DNA from: an uncultured Granulicatella sp.
GTDB taxonomy: Bacteria; Bacillota; Bacilli; Lactobacillales; Aerococcaceae
Assembly (NCBI GenBank): GCA_938017885.1
Contig: CALIJD010000256.1
Location: 1 to 5,157, forward strand
Direction: 5' to 3'
DNA: 5,157 bases
Shown here: in pieces, positions 1 through 5,157 of the stretch
Layout of the letters: each line of letters begins with the position of its first letter
Position numbering within the stretch: the stretch's first letter is position 1
The notes under the pieces: model-generated
What the model was told of the DNA's origin: nothing
What the model saw: only the letters and a program-made list of their open reading frames with translations
Database searches by the model: none
Program-made: the position numbers and the translations under genes

Positions 1-1960
1 CGATATGTTTTTGAGCCGCTGCGTATACGTCGATTACTTTACGCATATCGATATCGTACGCTGATTTGTAGAATGGTAAAGTGTCGTTTGATAAGAATGG
101 AGCTGGGTAATAAGTCTTACCAGTCTTCTTCTCTTGACGTTCTTCAATTAAACGAGTGATTGGATGTAATGAAGCACTTGTTTCGTTTACGTAGCTGATT
201 GAACCTGTTGGCGCAATTGCTAAACGGTTTTGGTGATATAATCCACCACTCATCACATCTTCTTTTAATTGTTTCCAATCTTCTACAGTTGGAATTGGAA
301 GTTTTTCAAAGATTTTCTTCACTTTGTCAGATTGAATTTGTACATCCTCAGCAATGTAACTATCGAAGTATTCACCTGTTGCGTATTTAGAACGTTCAAA
401 GCCAACGAATGATTTACCGCGTTCTTTGGCAATCTTGTTACTTGCTTTCAATGTGTAGAAGTTCAACATTCTGAAGTATAAATCAGTTGCTTCGATAGAC
501 TCAGGTGAGCCGTATTCCATTTGGTTTAATGCAAAGAATGTGTGTAATCCCATCGCTCCAAGACCGATTGTATGTGCTTTGCTGTTTCCGTTTTTAACAG
601 TTGGAACGGCATCGATACTTGAGTGATCTGTTACGAATGTTAATGCACGAACGGCTACATCTACAGAGCGTTCGAAGTCAGGTGATTTCATTAAGTTCAC
701 GATGTTTGTTGAACCCAAGTTACAGCTGATATCTGTTCCTAAGTGTTCATACTCTTGAGCATTGTTAATCACTGAAGGTTCTTGAACTTGTAGGATTTCA
801 GAACATAAATTACTCATGATAATCTTTCCATCGATTGGGTTTACACGATTTGCTGTATCGATGTTCACTATATATGGATATCCAGATTCTTGTTGTAATT
901 TACTAATTTCATTTTCTAAGTCACGCGCACGTAATTTAGATTTACGGATTTCAGGGTTGTTCACCATGTTGTCATATTCTTTAGTGATGTCCACATATGA
1001 GAATGGTACGCCATAAATACGTTCCACATCGTATGGGCTGAATAAGTACATAATGTCGTCATTTTTGATTAATTCATAGAATTTATCTGGAACAACGAGT
1101 CCGAGCGATAATGTCTTCACACGCACTTTTTCATCCGCGTTTTCTTTTTTCGTAGATAAGAACGATACGATATCTGGGTGGAATACATTTAAGTAAACCG
1201 CACCGGCACCGTTACGTTGACCTAATTGGTTAGAGTAGCTGAAACTATCTTCTAATAATTTCATAATTGGAACAACACCGCTTGATGCATTCTCAATTTT
1301 CTTGATTGGGTCACCCGCTGCACGAACGTTAGACAAGCTTACTCCTACTCCTCCCCCAATTCTTGATAATTGAAGAGCTGAGTTGATGGTACGACCGATA
1401 CTGTTCATGTCGTCTGTTGTTTGAATTAAGAAACATGAAACGAGTTCCCCACGACGTTTTCTTCCAGCATTCAAGAATGTTGGTGTTGCTGGTTGATAAC
1501 GTTGTGTAATCATTTCTTCTGCCAAATCATGTGCTAATTGCTCATCGCCATCTGCTAAGAAAAGAGCGTTAAATACAATACGATCTTCAAAACGTTCTAA
1601 GTAACGTTGACCGTCATTTGTCTTCATTGCATATTGTTTGTAGAACTTAAATGCTGACATAAATGAACGGAAACGGAATTTTTTCTTGTACGTTTCTTTC
1701 ATTAATTTCTTAACGAATTTACGGTTATATTTTCCTAAAAATTCTGCTTCTAAATAATCGTGTTCGATTAAGTAATCTAGTTTTTCATCTAATGTATAGA
1801 AGAAAACTGTATTTGGGTTTACGTGTTCTAAGAAGAACGCACGAACCGCTTCACGATCTTTATGCAATGGAATTTTCCCATCAACTGGACGATTTAACTC
1901 ATTGTTTAATGCGAAGTATGTAACTTCTTGAGTCTTGTTCATTAATTTTGGACTATCCAA
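1..1960 (-). CDS. nrdE: Class Ib ribonucleotide reductase, large (alpha) subunit NrdE, C-terminus cut by window edge
   Basis: NrdE reduces ribonucleoside diphosphates to deoxyribonucleoside diphosphates in the cytoplasm, using a radical passed from NrdF. About 653 codons are present; the family runs to about 700-720, so the last ~50-65 residues, with the tail cysteines and the radical-transfer tyrosine pair, are off the left edge. The open frame is unbroken. Key residues, numbered from the TTG start: Cys176 (in ELVSCFL) and Cys413 (in DISCNLG), the redox pair; Asn384, Cys386 and Glu388 (in SNLCSE), the active-site set with the thiyl-radical cysteine; the glycine-rich GGGVGVSLSN segment; and APTGS at 583-587. 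The ATP-cone domain of class Ia enzymes is absent, as expected for class Ib. The start is taken as TTG at 1960, because AAGGTGA lies 6 nt upstream; the next in-frame ATG (1942) has no ribosome binding site. It overlaps nrdI by 8 nt, so translation is probably coupled. nrdF is not in the window. Confidence 0.97.
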   Translation of the reverse strand, partial: MDSPKLMNKTQEVTYFALNNELNRPVDGKIPLHKDREAVRAFFLEHVNPNTVFFYTLDEKLDYLIEHDYLEAEFLGKYNRKFVKKLMKETYKKKFRFRSFMSAFKFYKQYAMKTNDGQRYLERFEDRIVFNALFLADGDEQLAHDLAEEMITQRYQPATPTFLNAGRKRRGELVSCFLIQTTDDMNSIGRTINSALQLSRIGGGVGVSLSNVRAAGDPIKKIENASSGVVPIMKLLEDSFSYSNQLGQRNGAGAVYLNVFHPDIVSFLSTKKENADEKVRVKTLSLGLVVPDKFYELIKNDDIMYLFSPYDVERIYGVPFSYVDITKEYDNMVNNPEIRKSKLRARDLENEISKLQQESGYPYIVNIDTANRVNPIDGKIIMSNLCSEILQVQEPSVINNAQEYEHLGTDISCNLGSTNIVNLMKSPDFERSVDVAVRALTFVTDHSSIDAVPTVKNGNSKAHTIGLGAMGLHTFFALNQMEYGSPESIEATDLYFRMLNFYTLKASNKIAKERGKSFVGFERSKYATGEYFDSYIAEDVQIQSDKVKKIFEKLPIPTVEDWKQLKEDVMSGGLYHQNRLAIAPTGSISYVNETSASLHPITRLIEERQEKKTGKTYYPAPFLSNDTLPFYKSAYDIDMRKVIDVYAAAQKHI

Positions 1961-2318
1961 TCTCTCTCACCTTTTCTATTAGTATTTGTACATCTTTATC
2001 TGTACCTTGGTTTTCAAAACAATGAAGTAAAGGAACATCATATCTTCTCGCTAACTCTTTGGAATTTGAACAAAAACTCGTGTTAAAATTGCGATTCCCT
2101 GAACCGGCAACTCCCATTAACAGCTTTCTGTTGTCTTCAAAATCGATAAATTCGTAAAAAAAATTCGCCACTTGCTCTCCATAAGTTGGTGTAATGACGA
2201 TATAAGGCTCTTTCATTTGTACTGTAGGATTTTTCTTAGAAATTTCAATAAAATCCCACTCCAATTTTTTTACAAATTGTCTTGTTTTTCCAGTTAGTGA
2301 TATATAAACGACTTTCAC
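1953..2318 (-). CDS. nrdI: Flavodoxin-like NrdI, activator of the class Ib ribonucleotide reductase
   Basis: NrdI is a small FMN-binding flavodoxin-like protein that supplies the oxidant or electrons needed to assemble the dimanganese-tyrosyl radical cofactor of NrdF. The predicted protein has 121 residues from a GTG start, near the 120-135 usual in Firmicutes. Visible motifs are the FMN phosphate loop SLTGKTR at residues 7-13, PTYGEQ at 44-49 and the flavin-contact loop GSGNRNFN at 72-79, followed by a FENQGTD segment near the end. The start is placed at GTG 2318 because GGAGA lies just upstream and because the family normally begins two or three residues before the first beta strand (KVVYIS). 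A longer in-frame ATG at 2357 would add 13 residues (MHFLVFLFRNGDI) with a poorer ribosome binding site. It is the first gene of the nrdI-nrdE unit and overlaps nrdE by 8 nt. Confidence 0.93.
   Translation of the reverse strand: MKVVYISLTGKTRQFVKKLEWDFIEISKKNPTVQMKEPYIVITPTYGEQVANFFYEFIDFEDNRKLLMGVAGSGNRNFNTSFCSNSKELARRYDVPLLHCFENQGTDKDVQILIEKVREIG
1966..1974 (-). promoter_or_regulatory. Ribosome binding site for nrdE, inside nrdI
   Basis: The minus strand reads AAAGGTGAG here, 6 nt before the TTG at 1960-1958. It lies within the last codons of nrdI. No comparable site precedes the in-frame ATG at 1942, whose upstream bases are AT-rich without a purine run. This site therefore decides the start in favour of TTG. 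Confidence 0.7.
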
Positions 2319-2386
2319 AATATCTCCATTCCGAAATAGAAATACAAGAAAATGCATTCCAATCTCACTTGAAACTCACGAATTTA

Positions 2387-2415
2387 ATTATATCCACTCT
2401 AATCTATTTTTGCAA
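2387..2415 (-). promoter_or_regulatory. Sigma-A promoter for nrdI-nrdE
   Basis: Read on the minus strand, TTGCAA (2415-2410; four of six consensus bases) is followed after exactly 17 bp by a perfect TATAAT (2392-2387). Transcription should begin near 2380, giving a leader of about 60 nt to the GTG of nrdI. This is the only well-formed promoter seen upstream of nrdI in the divergent region, and the two NrdR-like boxes lie immediately upstream of it. Confidence 0.72.
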
Positions 2416-2420
2416 TATTT

Positions 2421-2436
2421 TTACCATATTTTGTAT
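2421..2436 (-). promoter_or_regulatory. Candidate NrdR box, proximal
   Basis: The minus strand reads ATACAAAATATGGTAA, matching 11 of 16 positions of the NrdR consensus ACACWATATMTTGTGT from general knowledge. Taken alone it is weak. It gains weight because it sits 31 bp from a better copy and ends 5 bp upstream of the nrdI -35 element. NrdR is a repressor with an ATP cone that binds paired boxes in front of ribonucleotide reductase genes. Confidence 0.6.
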
Positions 2437-2451
2437 TGTTCTTTTTGACAG

Positions 2452-2467
2452 ACACAAAATATAGTTG
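2452..2467 (-). promoter_or_regulatory. Candidate NrdR box, distal
   Basis: The minus strand reads CAACTATATTTTGTGT, matching 13 of 16 positions of the consensus ACACWATATMTTGTGT (mismatches at positions 1, 2 and 10). Its centre is 31 bp, about three helical turns, from the proximal box, which is the spacing known for paired NrdR sites. A flanking TTTGAC/GTCAAA inverted pair (2444-2449 and 2468-2473) encloses it almost symmetrically; its meaning is unknown. Confidence 0.7.
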
Positions 2468-2514
2468 GTCAAATCGGTGTTTTTCGACATTTAGTATTAT
2501 TCTTTTTCGAAACA

Positions 2515-2543
2515 TTGACAGAATCAGTCGACGATTGTAGACT
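2515..2543 (+). promoter_or_regulatory. Sigma-A promoter for copY
   Basis: A perfect -35 TTGACA (2515-2520) is followed after 17 bp by TAGACT (2538-2543; four of six consensus bases). Transcription should start near 2550, leaving a very short leader of about 18 nt before the copY ATG. The ribosome binding site AAAGGAG (2552-2558) lies 9 nt before the start codon. The -10 is covered by the operator-like palindrome. Confidence 0.7.
2526..2543 (+). promoter_or_regulatory. Cop-box-like operator (CopY autoregulation site)
   Basis: AGTCGACGATTGTAGACT is an 18-bp near-palindrome with 7 of 9 base pairs matched. Its central ten bases, GACGATTGTA (2530-2539), match the CopY cop box KACANNTGTA with one mismatch. 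It covers the end of the spacer and the whole -10 of the copY promoter, so a bound repressor would block RNA polymerase. Only this one copy was found in the divergent region; many cop promoters carry two. That it is the true operator is inferred from position and motif. Confidence 0.65.
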
Positions 2544-2567
2544 TAAAATTGAAAGGAGTTCTAATTT

Positions 2568-3005
2568 ATGTCTGAATTTCAACCAATGAGCCCTTCGGAA
2601 CGCCAAGTCATGCGCGTATTATGGGCAAACCCAAGTAGTACAAGTGGATTTATCATCGAACAACTGCAGAAATCATTTCCTTGGAGCGAATCAACCGTCA
2701 AAACACTAATTATTCGCCTAACGAAGAAAGGCTATATTCAAATCGATAATCGAAAGAAACCCTTCCACTATTCTGCAACAATTTTGGAAAAAGAGCAACT
2801 CGACCAAGAGACGGATGCACTTCTTGAACAAGTGTGCCACAAACAAAATGGGAATTTACTAAACACTCTAATCAATAAAGCAACCTTAAGCCAAGATGAC
2901 ATTCAAGTATTAGTGAATGCCTTAAAAGAAAAAGCTGCCACCGCCCCTACTTCTGTTGCGTGCAACTGCCTGCCTGGGCAATGTAATTGCCATCACCATC
3001 ACTAA
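2568..3005 (+). CDS. copY: CopY/TcrY-family copper-responsive transcriptional repressor
   Basis: A 145-residue cytoplasmic DNA-binding repressor of the BlaI/MecI/CopY family. Residues about 6-70 form the winged helix; the recognition-helix segment WSESTVKTLIIRL (39-51) and the wing ending in HYSA are typical. The middle (about 75-120) should be the dimerisation helices. The C-terminus carries Cys132, Cys134, Cys139 and Cys141 as CxC-x4-CxC, the CopY signature: the motif binds Zn(II) in the DNA-binding form and Cu(I) in the released form. It is followed at once by a four-histidine tail, an unusual ending. The ATG has a good ribosome binding site 9 nt upstream. The gene stands alone: no copA, copB or copZ follows, and a terminator begins 4 bp after the stop. 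It is transcribed divergently from nrdI. Its targets probably include itself and a copper-export operon elsewhere. Confidence 0.93.
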   Translation: MSEFQPMSPSERQVMRVLWANPSSTSGFIIEQLQKSFPWSESTVKTLIIRLTKKGYIQIDNRKKPFHYSATILEKEQLDQETDALLEQVCHKQNGNLLNTLINKATLSQDDIQVLVNALKEKAATAPTSVACNCLPGQCNCHHHH

Positions 3006-3008
3006 CAT

Positions 3009-3057
3009 AAAAACCTATTGCTTAAAGCCATAATAACTTTAAACAATAGGTTTTTTT
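3009..3057 (+). terminator. Rho-independent terminator of copY
   Basis: AAAAACCTATTG (3009-3020) pairs with CAATAGG plus T-run (3044-3055); an inner TTAAAG/CTTTAA stem follows after one C-A mismatch, closing on a 9-nt loop. The right arm runs into seven T residues (3051-3057). It begins 4 bp after the copY stop codon, so copY is probably monocistronic. Confidence 0.9.
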
Positions 3058-3159
3058 GAAGTTATTCCAATTTGCACTATTTAAAACTTTAGCTAAATGA
3101 TTATGAATCTTACGGATTAAAAAGTAGCAGTAATGGGAATACTATTAAAACGAATTAAA

Positions 3160-3187
3160 GGGAGTAAGGAATTCATTCCTTACTCCC
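3160..3187 (-). terminator. Hairpin, probable second terminator of the licC-transporter operon
   Basis: GGGAGTAAGGAAT (3160-3172) is perfectly complementary to 3175-3187, a 13-bp stem with only TC between the arms, so the last pairs must open into the loop. Read on the minus strand it is followed by TTTAATTCGTTTT, a broken T-rich tail. On the plus strand it is followed by TCTTTG, so weak activity in that direction is also possible. Confidence 0.6.
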
Positions 3188-3200
3188 TCTTTGAGGCTTT

Positions 3201-3229
3201 AAAGGAGCAAGACCTAGGCTTGCTCCTTT
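3201..3229. terminator. Hairpin, possible bidirectional terminator between convergent genes
   Basis: AAAGGAGCAAG (3201-3211) pairs perfectly with CTTGCTCCTTT (3219-3229) across a 7-nt loop. The tails are short on both strands: TTTATTCC on plus and TTTAAAGCC on minus. It is the first strong hairpin after the transporter stop codon, so it probably acts with 3160-3187 to end that transcript. Confidence 0.55.
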
Positions 3230-3282
3230 ATTCCATTATAGCTACTATCCTTAATCCGTAAAGGTTTCATAGTCATGTCTTC

Positions 3283-4809
3283 TTACGATTTCAAATAGTC
3301 CTTCGCATCTTTAAAGAAACTTGCAATAATCGTAATGATAATAATTCCAATTGGGAAGGCAGCAATAATGGCTACTGACTGAAGATTATACATTGAATTT
3401 TCAGAGAAAATCAACGCGATTGGGAATAAAATCAGTACCAATGACCAAAACATACGCACACGCTTATCACTATCATGCGTATGTGTTAATTCTTTATAAG
3501 AATAAGCAGATACTACGAGTGTTAATGCATCGAACGTCGTCGCGTAGAATGCAATCATTGTAACAGCTAGAAGTAGCAATCCAATATTCGCTAATGGCAT
3601 TGTCTCAAAAATTTTAAGAATCGCTGCAGCATAATCCGCATTAGTATTCAAAAGCCCTGTAATATCTACGCCATGTTTTAATTGTTGCGCAAGGCCGTAG
3701 TTTCCAAGAATAATGAATGCTGTAAATGTTCCTGCAATTCCCCATGCATATCCGCCTAGTACCGTATTTTTAACAGTACGACCTTTTGAGATACTTCCGA
3801 TAAAGAAAGGTGTCGCTACACACCATACCATCCAATAAGACCAGTAATAGATCGTCCATTTTTGAGGAAAACTCGTCTCACGAAGAGGGTCTAACCACGT
3901 AGACATTCCGATAAAGTTTTGAACAAGATTCCCAATTGCGCTAAATCCTGTTTCAAGAATATAAACGGTCTCTCCTCCTAGGAATAGGAAATACGCAAGA
4001 AGTGCAAAGAATAAGTATGTACAAATGGCTGCTAATTTTGAGACAGCCTCCATCCCTAACATAACAGTGCTTGTATAAACTACTGCAATTAACAATAATA
4101 CAACAATGGTAATTAGTTTCGAATTTTGAATTCCAAACACTTGGCTCATGGCTGCAGAAAGAAGTGGTGTCGCTAGAGAAAATGTTGTTGCTGTTCCAGC
4201 TATTAATGCAAAAATAGCGATTAAGTCAATGACTTTTCCCATCCATCCATCTACTTTATCTCCTAAAAGAGGACGACAAGCTTCTGAGAATTTTTGTTTC
4301 TCTACTTTACGGTTATGCAACATAAATCCAAAAGCAACGGCTAACATGATGTAGAATCCCCAGGCAATAGGTCCCCAGTGGAATAACGGGAATGTCGAAG
4401 CCCATTTTTGAATGCTTCCAAGCTCTCCAAGATAGGACTCTTGTGCATAGAGCGCCCACTCAATCATGGCATAGAACACAATATCTGCAGCCATTGTAGA
4501 AGTGAAAATCATCACTCCCCATTGGAAATTCGAATACTCTACTTTAGCGTCATTCCCACCTAATACGATACGCCCATATTTAGAGAAAGCCACATACACA
4601 CTACAAAGGAATACGCCAACTCCTAGCATCGCATAATAAATACTAAATTGATCTCCTAGAAACCCTCGAACTCCTTCAAGTACAGCGGAACTAGAATCAG
4701 GGAATATTAAAAATAATAGTCCTAGGAATAATACTCCAAATAATGGTACAAGTGTTGCTATCCAGTCAATTTCATCTCTTAACGATTTTTTCTCCAATTC
4801 ATTATTCAT
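3283..4809 (-). CDS. BCCT-family transporter, probably choline importer
   Basis: A 508-residue membrane protein of the betaine/carnitine/choline transporter family with about 12 membrane helices and short polar ends. The helix 8 signature is present but divergent: WTIYYWSYWMVW (318-329) followed by FFIGSISKGRT (335-345). By alignment with Corynebacterium BetP, the trimethylammonium-binding aromatic box is complete: Trp145, Trp150 and Tyr153 in FHWGPIAWGFY, and Trp326. The glycine stretch of helix 3 (GMGIG in BetP) reads TMAAD, putting Asp109 at the position of BetP Gly153, where known choline carriers such as BetT have Asp. This favours choline over betaine. The ATG overlaps the upstream licC-like gene by 8 bp and has GAGGAGG (4816-4822) 6 nt upstream, so the two are cotranslated. 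In classical lic loci the choline permease is the unrelated LicB; here a BCCT carrier seems to take that place. Substrate is inferred. Confidence 0.93.
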   Translation of the reverse strand: MNNELEKKSLRDEIDWIATLVPLFGVLFLGLLFLIFPDSSSAVLEGVRGFLGDQFSIYYAMLGVGVFLCSVYVAFSKYGRIVLGGNDAKVEYSNFQWGVMIFTSTMAADIVFYAMIEWALYAQESYLGELGSIQKWASTFPLFHWGPIAWGFYIMLAVAFGFMLHNRKVEKQKFSEACRPLLGDKVDGWMGKVIDLIAIFALIAGTATTFSLATPLLSAAMSQVFGIQNSKLITIVVLLLIAVVYTSTVMLGMEAVSKLAAICTYLFFALLAYFLFLGGETVYILETGFSAIGNLVQNFIGMSTWLDPLRETSFPQKWTIYYWSYWMVWCVATPFFIGSISKGRTVKNTVLGGYAWGIAGTFTAFIILGNYGLAQQLKHGVDITGLLNTNADYAAAILKIFETMPLANIGLLLLAVTMIAFYATTFDALTLVVSAYSYKELTHTHDSDKRVRMFWSLVLILFPIALIFSENSMYNLQSVAIIAAFPIGIIIITIIASFFKDAKDYLKS

Positions 4810-5157
4810 AATGAGCCTCCTCTAATAATGTTTGATACGATGCATCCATTGTTACTAATTCTTCCAAGCTATCGATTTCTACGATATCTCCCTGTTGCAT
4901 TGGATAGATGCCCATTTCATATTCTGTGGGGTAACAAAACATCGCTACATCATCCCAATAAATTTCATGATTTTTCTTTTCTTCAAACTCAATTTCTAAA
5001 TGATGTTTTAACTTTTCCCCGTCTTCTTTTGTCCAACGAGAAATGCTATATAATTGCCATCCCTTTTCTCCACCAGTACGACTACAGCTGGTAACAACTC
5101 CATCCGTATTCACTTGCATGAGCCATTCATCCGTTCCATTTTCTACAGGAATACAAG
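4802..5157 (-). CDS. licC: LicC-like CTP:phosphocholine cytidylyltransferase, C-terminal half only
   Basis: The last 117 residues of a protein whose start lies beyond the right edge; the frame stays open to the edge, so the Met codon at 5119 is internal. The fragment resembles the C-terminal half of pneumococcal LicC (about 229 residues): an EWL-VNTDGVVT strand region, a GWQLYSISRWT strand, a YWDD motif (codons near 4949-4960) and VEIDSLEEL near the end, corresponding to LicC segments I recall as EWF, YWDN and YEIDS. LicC joins CTP and phosphocholine to make CDP-choline, the donor for phosphocholine on teichoic acids or other surface glycans. The nucleotide-binding N-terminus (GxGxR-type loop) cannot be checked. 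It could be a free-standing LicC or the C-terminal domain of a LicA-LicC fusion. The downstream BCCT transporter gene overlaps it by 8 bp, which supports a choline role. Confidence 0.82.
   Translation of the reverse strand, partial: CIPVENGTDEWLMQVNTDGVVTSCSRTGGEKGWQLYSISRWTKEDGEKLKHHLEIEFEEKKNHEIYWDDVAMFCYPTEYEMGIYPMQQGDIVEIDSLEELVTMDASYQTLLEEAHYE

Larger units (their letters stand above)
3097..3276. repeat. Long imperfect inverted repeat enclosing two hairpins
   Basis: The outer arms are 3097-3141 and 3229-3276. Matching blocks in order are ATGAYTATGAA (3097-3107 with 3266-3276, one mismatch), TTACGGATTAA (3110-3120 with 3251-3261, perfect), GTAGC (3124-3128 with 3241-3245), TAATGG (3131-3136 with 3233-3238) and AATA (3138-3141 with 3229-3232). 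Small bulges separate the blocks. Inside lie two independent perfect hairpins. The whole could fold as one long stem topped by two stem-loops on either strand. It fills most of the convergent gap between copY and the transporter gene and starts 6 bp past the transporter's stop. No target-site duplication was seen. It may be a small non-autonomous mobile element or an extended 3'-end structure. Confidence 0.75.

Noticed and set aside
199..1016. Plus-strand open frames at 199-390 and 816-1016.
   Set aside because: They lie wholly opposite nrdE, whose frame is intact and carries the family's catalytic residues; no ribosome binding sites or recognisable domains.
2319..2357. Longer nrdI start at ATG 2357.
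   Set aside because: The 13 extra residues do not fit the family's N-terminus and the ribosome binding site is weaker than GGAGA before the GTG. It cannot be fully excluded, because the predicted leader would still be long enough.
2282..2464. Plus-strand open frame of 60 codons opposite the start of nrdI and its promoter.
   Set aside because: It runs through the nrdI promoter and an NrdR-like box in antisense and has no recognisable domain; its composition reflects AT-rich spacer DNA.
2445..2473. A plus-strand TTGACA at 2445 and a minus-strand TTGACC at 2472 considered as extra -35 elements.
   Set aside because: Neither has a -10-like hexamer at 16-18 bp; the sequences there are GTCAAA-like. 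Better promoters exist for both genes.
3133..3261. A 42-codon plus-strand open frame, MGILLKRIKG... ending ATILNP, inside the inverted repeat.
   Set aside because: It has no ribosome binding site, a stop lies five codons upstream in frame, and its sequence is largely dictated by the hairpin arms. An open frame of this length is expected by chance.
4148..5094. Plus-strand open frames at 4148-4354 and 4828-5094.
   Set aside because: They are antisense shadows of the transporter and licC-like genes and have no supporting signals.

Overview
The window is AT-rich, with strong AAAGGAG/GAGGAGG-type ribosome binding sites, tight hairpin-plus-T-run terminators and overlapping genes. A class Ib ribonucleotide reductase, a CopY-type copper repressor with a C-terminal CxC-x4-CxC motif and a LicC-type phosphocholine cytidylyltransferase suggest a low-GC Gram-positive of the Lactobacillales or close relatives. 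I cannot name the genus from this sequence.

Layout, left to right. (1) Positions 1-2318, minus strand: the nrdI-nrdE operon. nrdI is complete; nrdE lacks about the last 50-65 codons, which lie beyond the left edge. nrdE starts at a TTG inside the end of nrdI. (2) Positions 2319-2567: a divergent control region. On the minus strand it has a good sigma-A promoter for nrdI, preceded by two NrdR-box-like sequences exactly 31 bp apart. On the plus strand it has a promoter for copY whose -10 lies inside an 18-bp near-palindrome resembling a cop box. (3) Positions 2568-3057, plus strand: copY as a single-gene transcript closed by its own terminator; no copper ATPase or chaperone gene is visible. (4) Positions 3058-3282: a convergent intergenic stretch with a long imperfect inverted repeat enclosing two strong hairpins, which probably terminate the operon on the right. 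(5) Positions 3283-5157, minus strand: the C-terminal half of a LicC-like cytidylyltransferase overlapping by 8 bp a BCCT-family transporter whose binding residues point to choline.

How the genes work together. NrdI activates the metal cofactor of NrdF (not in the window), which with NrdE makes deoxyribonucleotides; the paired NrdR boxes predict control by dNTP/ATP levels. The BCCT transporter and LicC form a second unit: choline import followed by CTP-dependent activation of phosphocholine, probably to decorate a surface polymer. The CopY repressor sits back to back with nrdI. This could be chance, or could reflect a link between copper stress and the metal-dependent class Ib reductase. No mobile-element gene, CRISPR array, tRNA or rRNA was seen.
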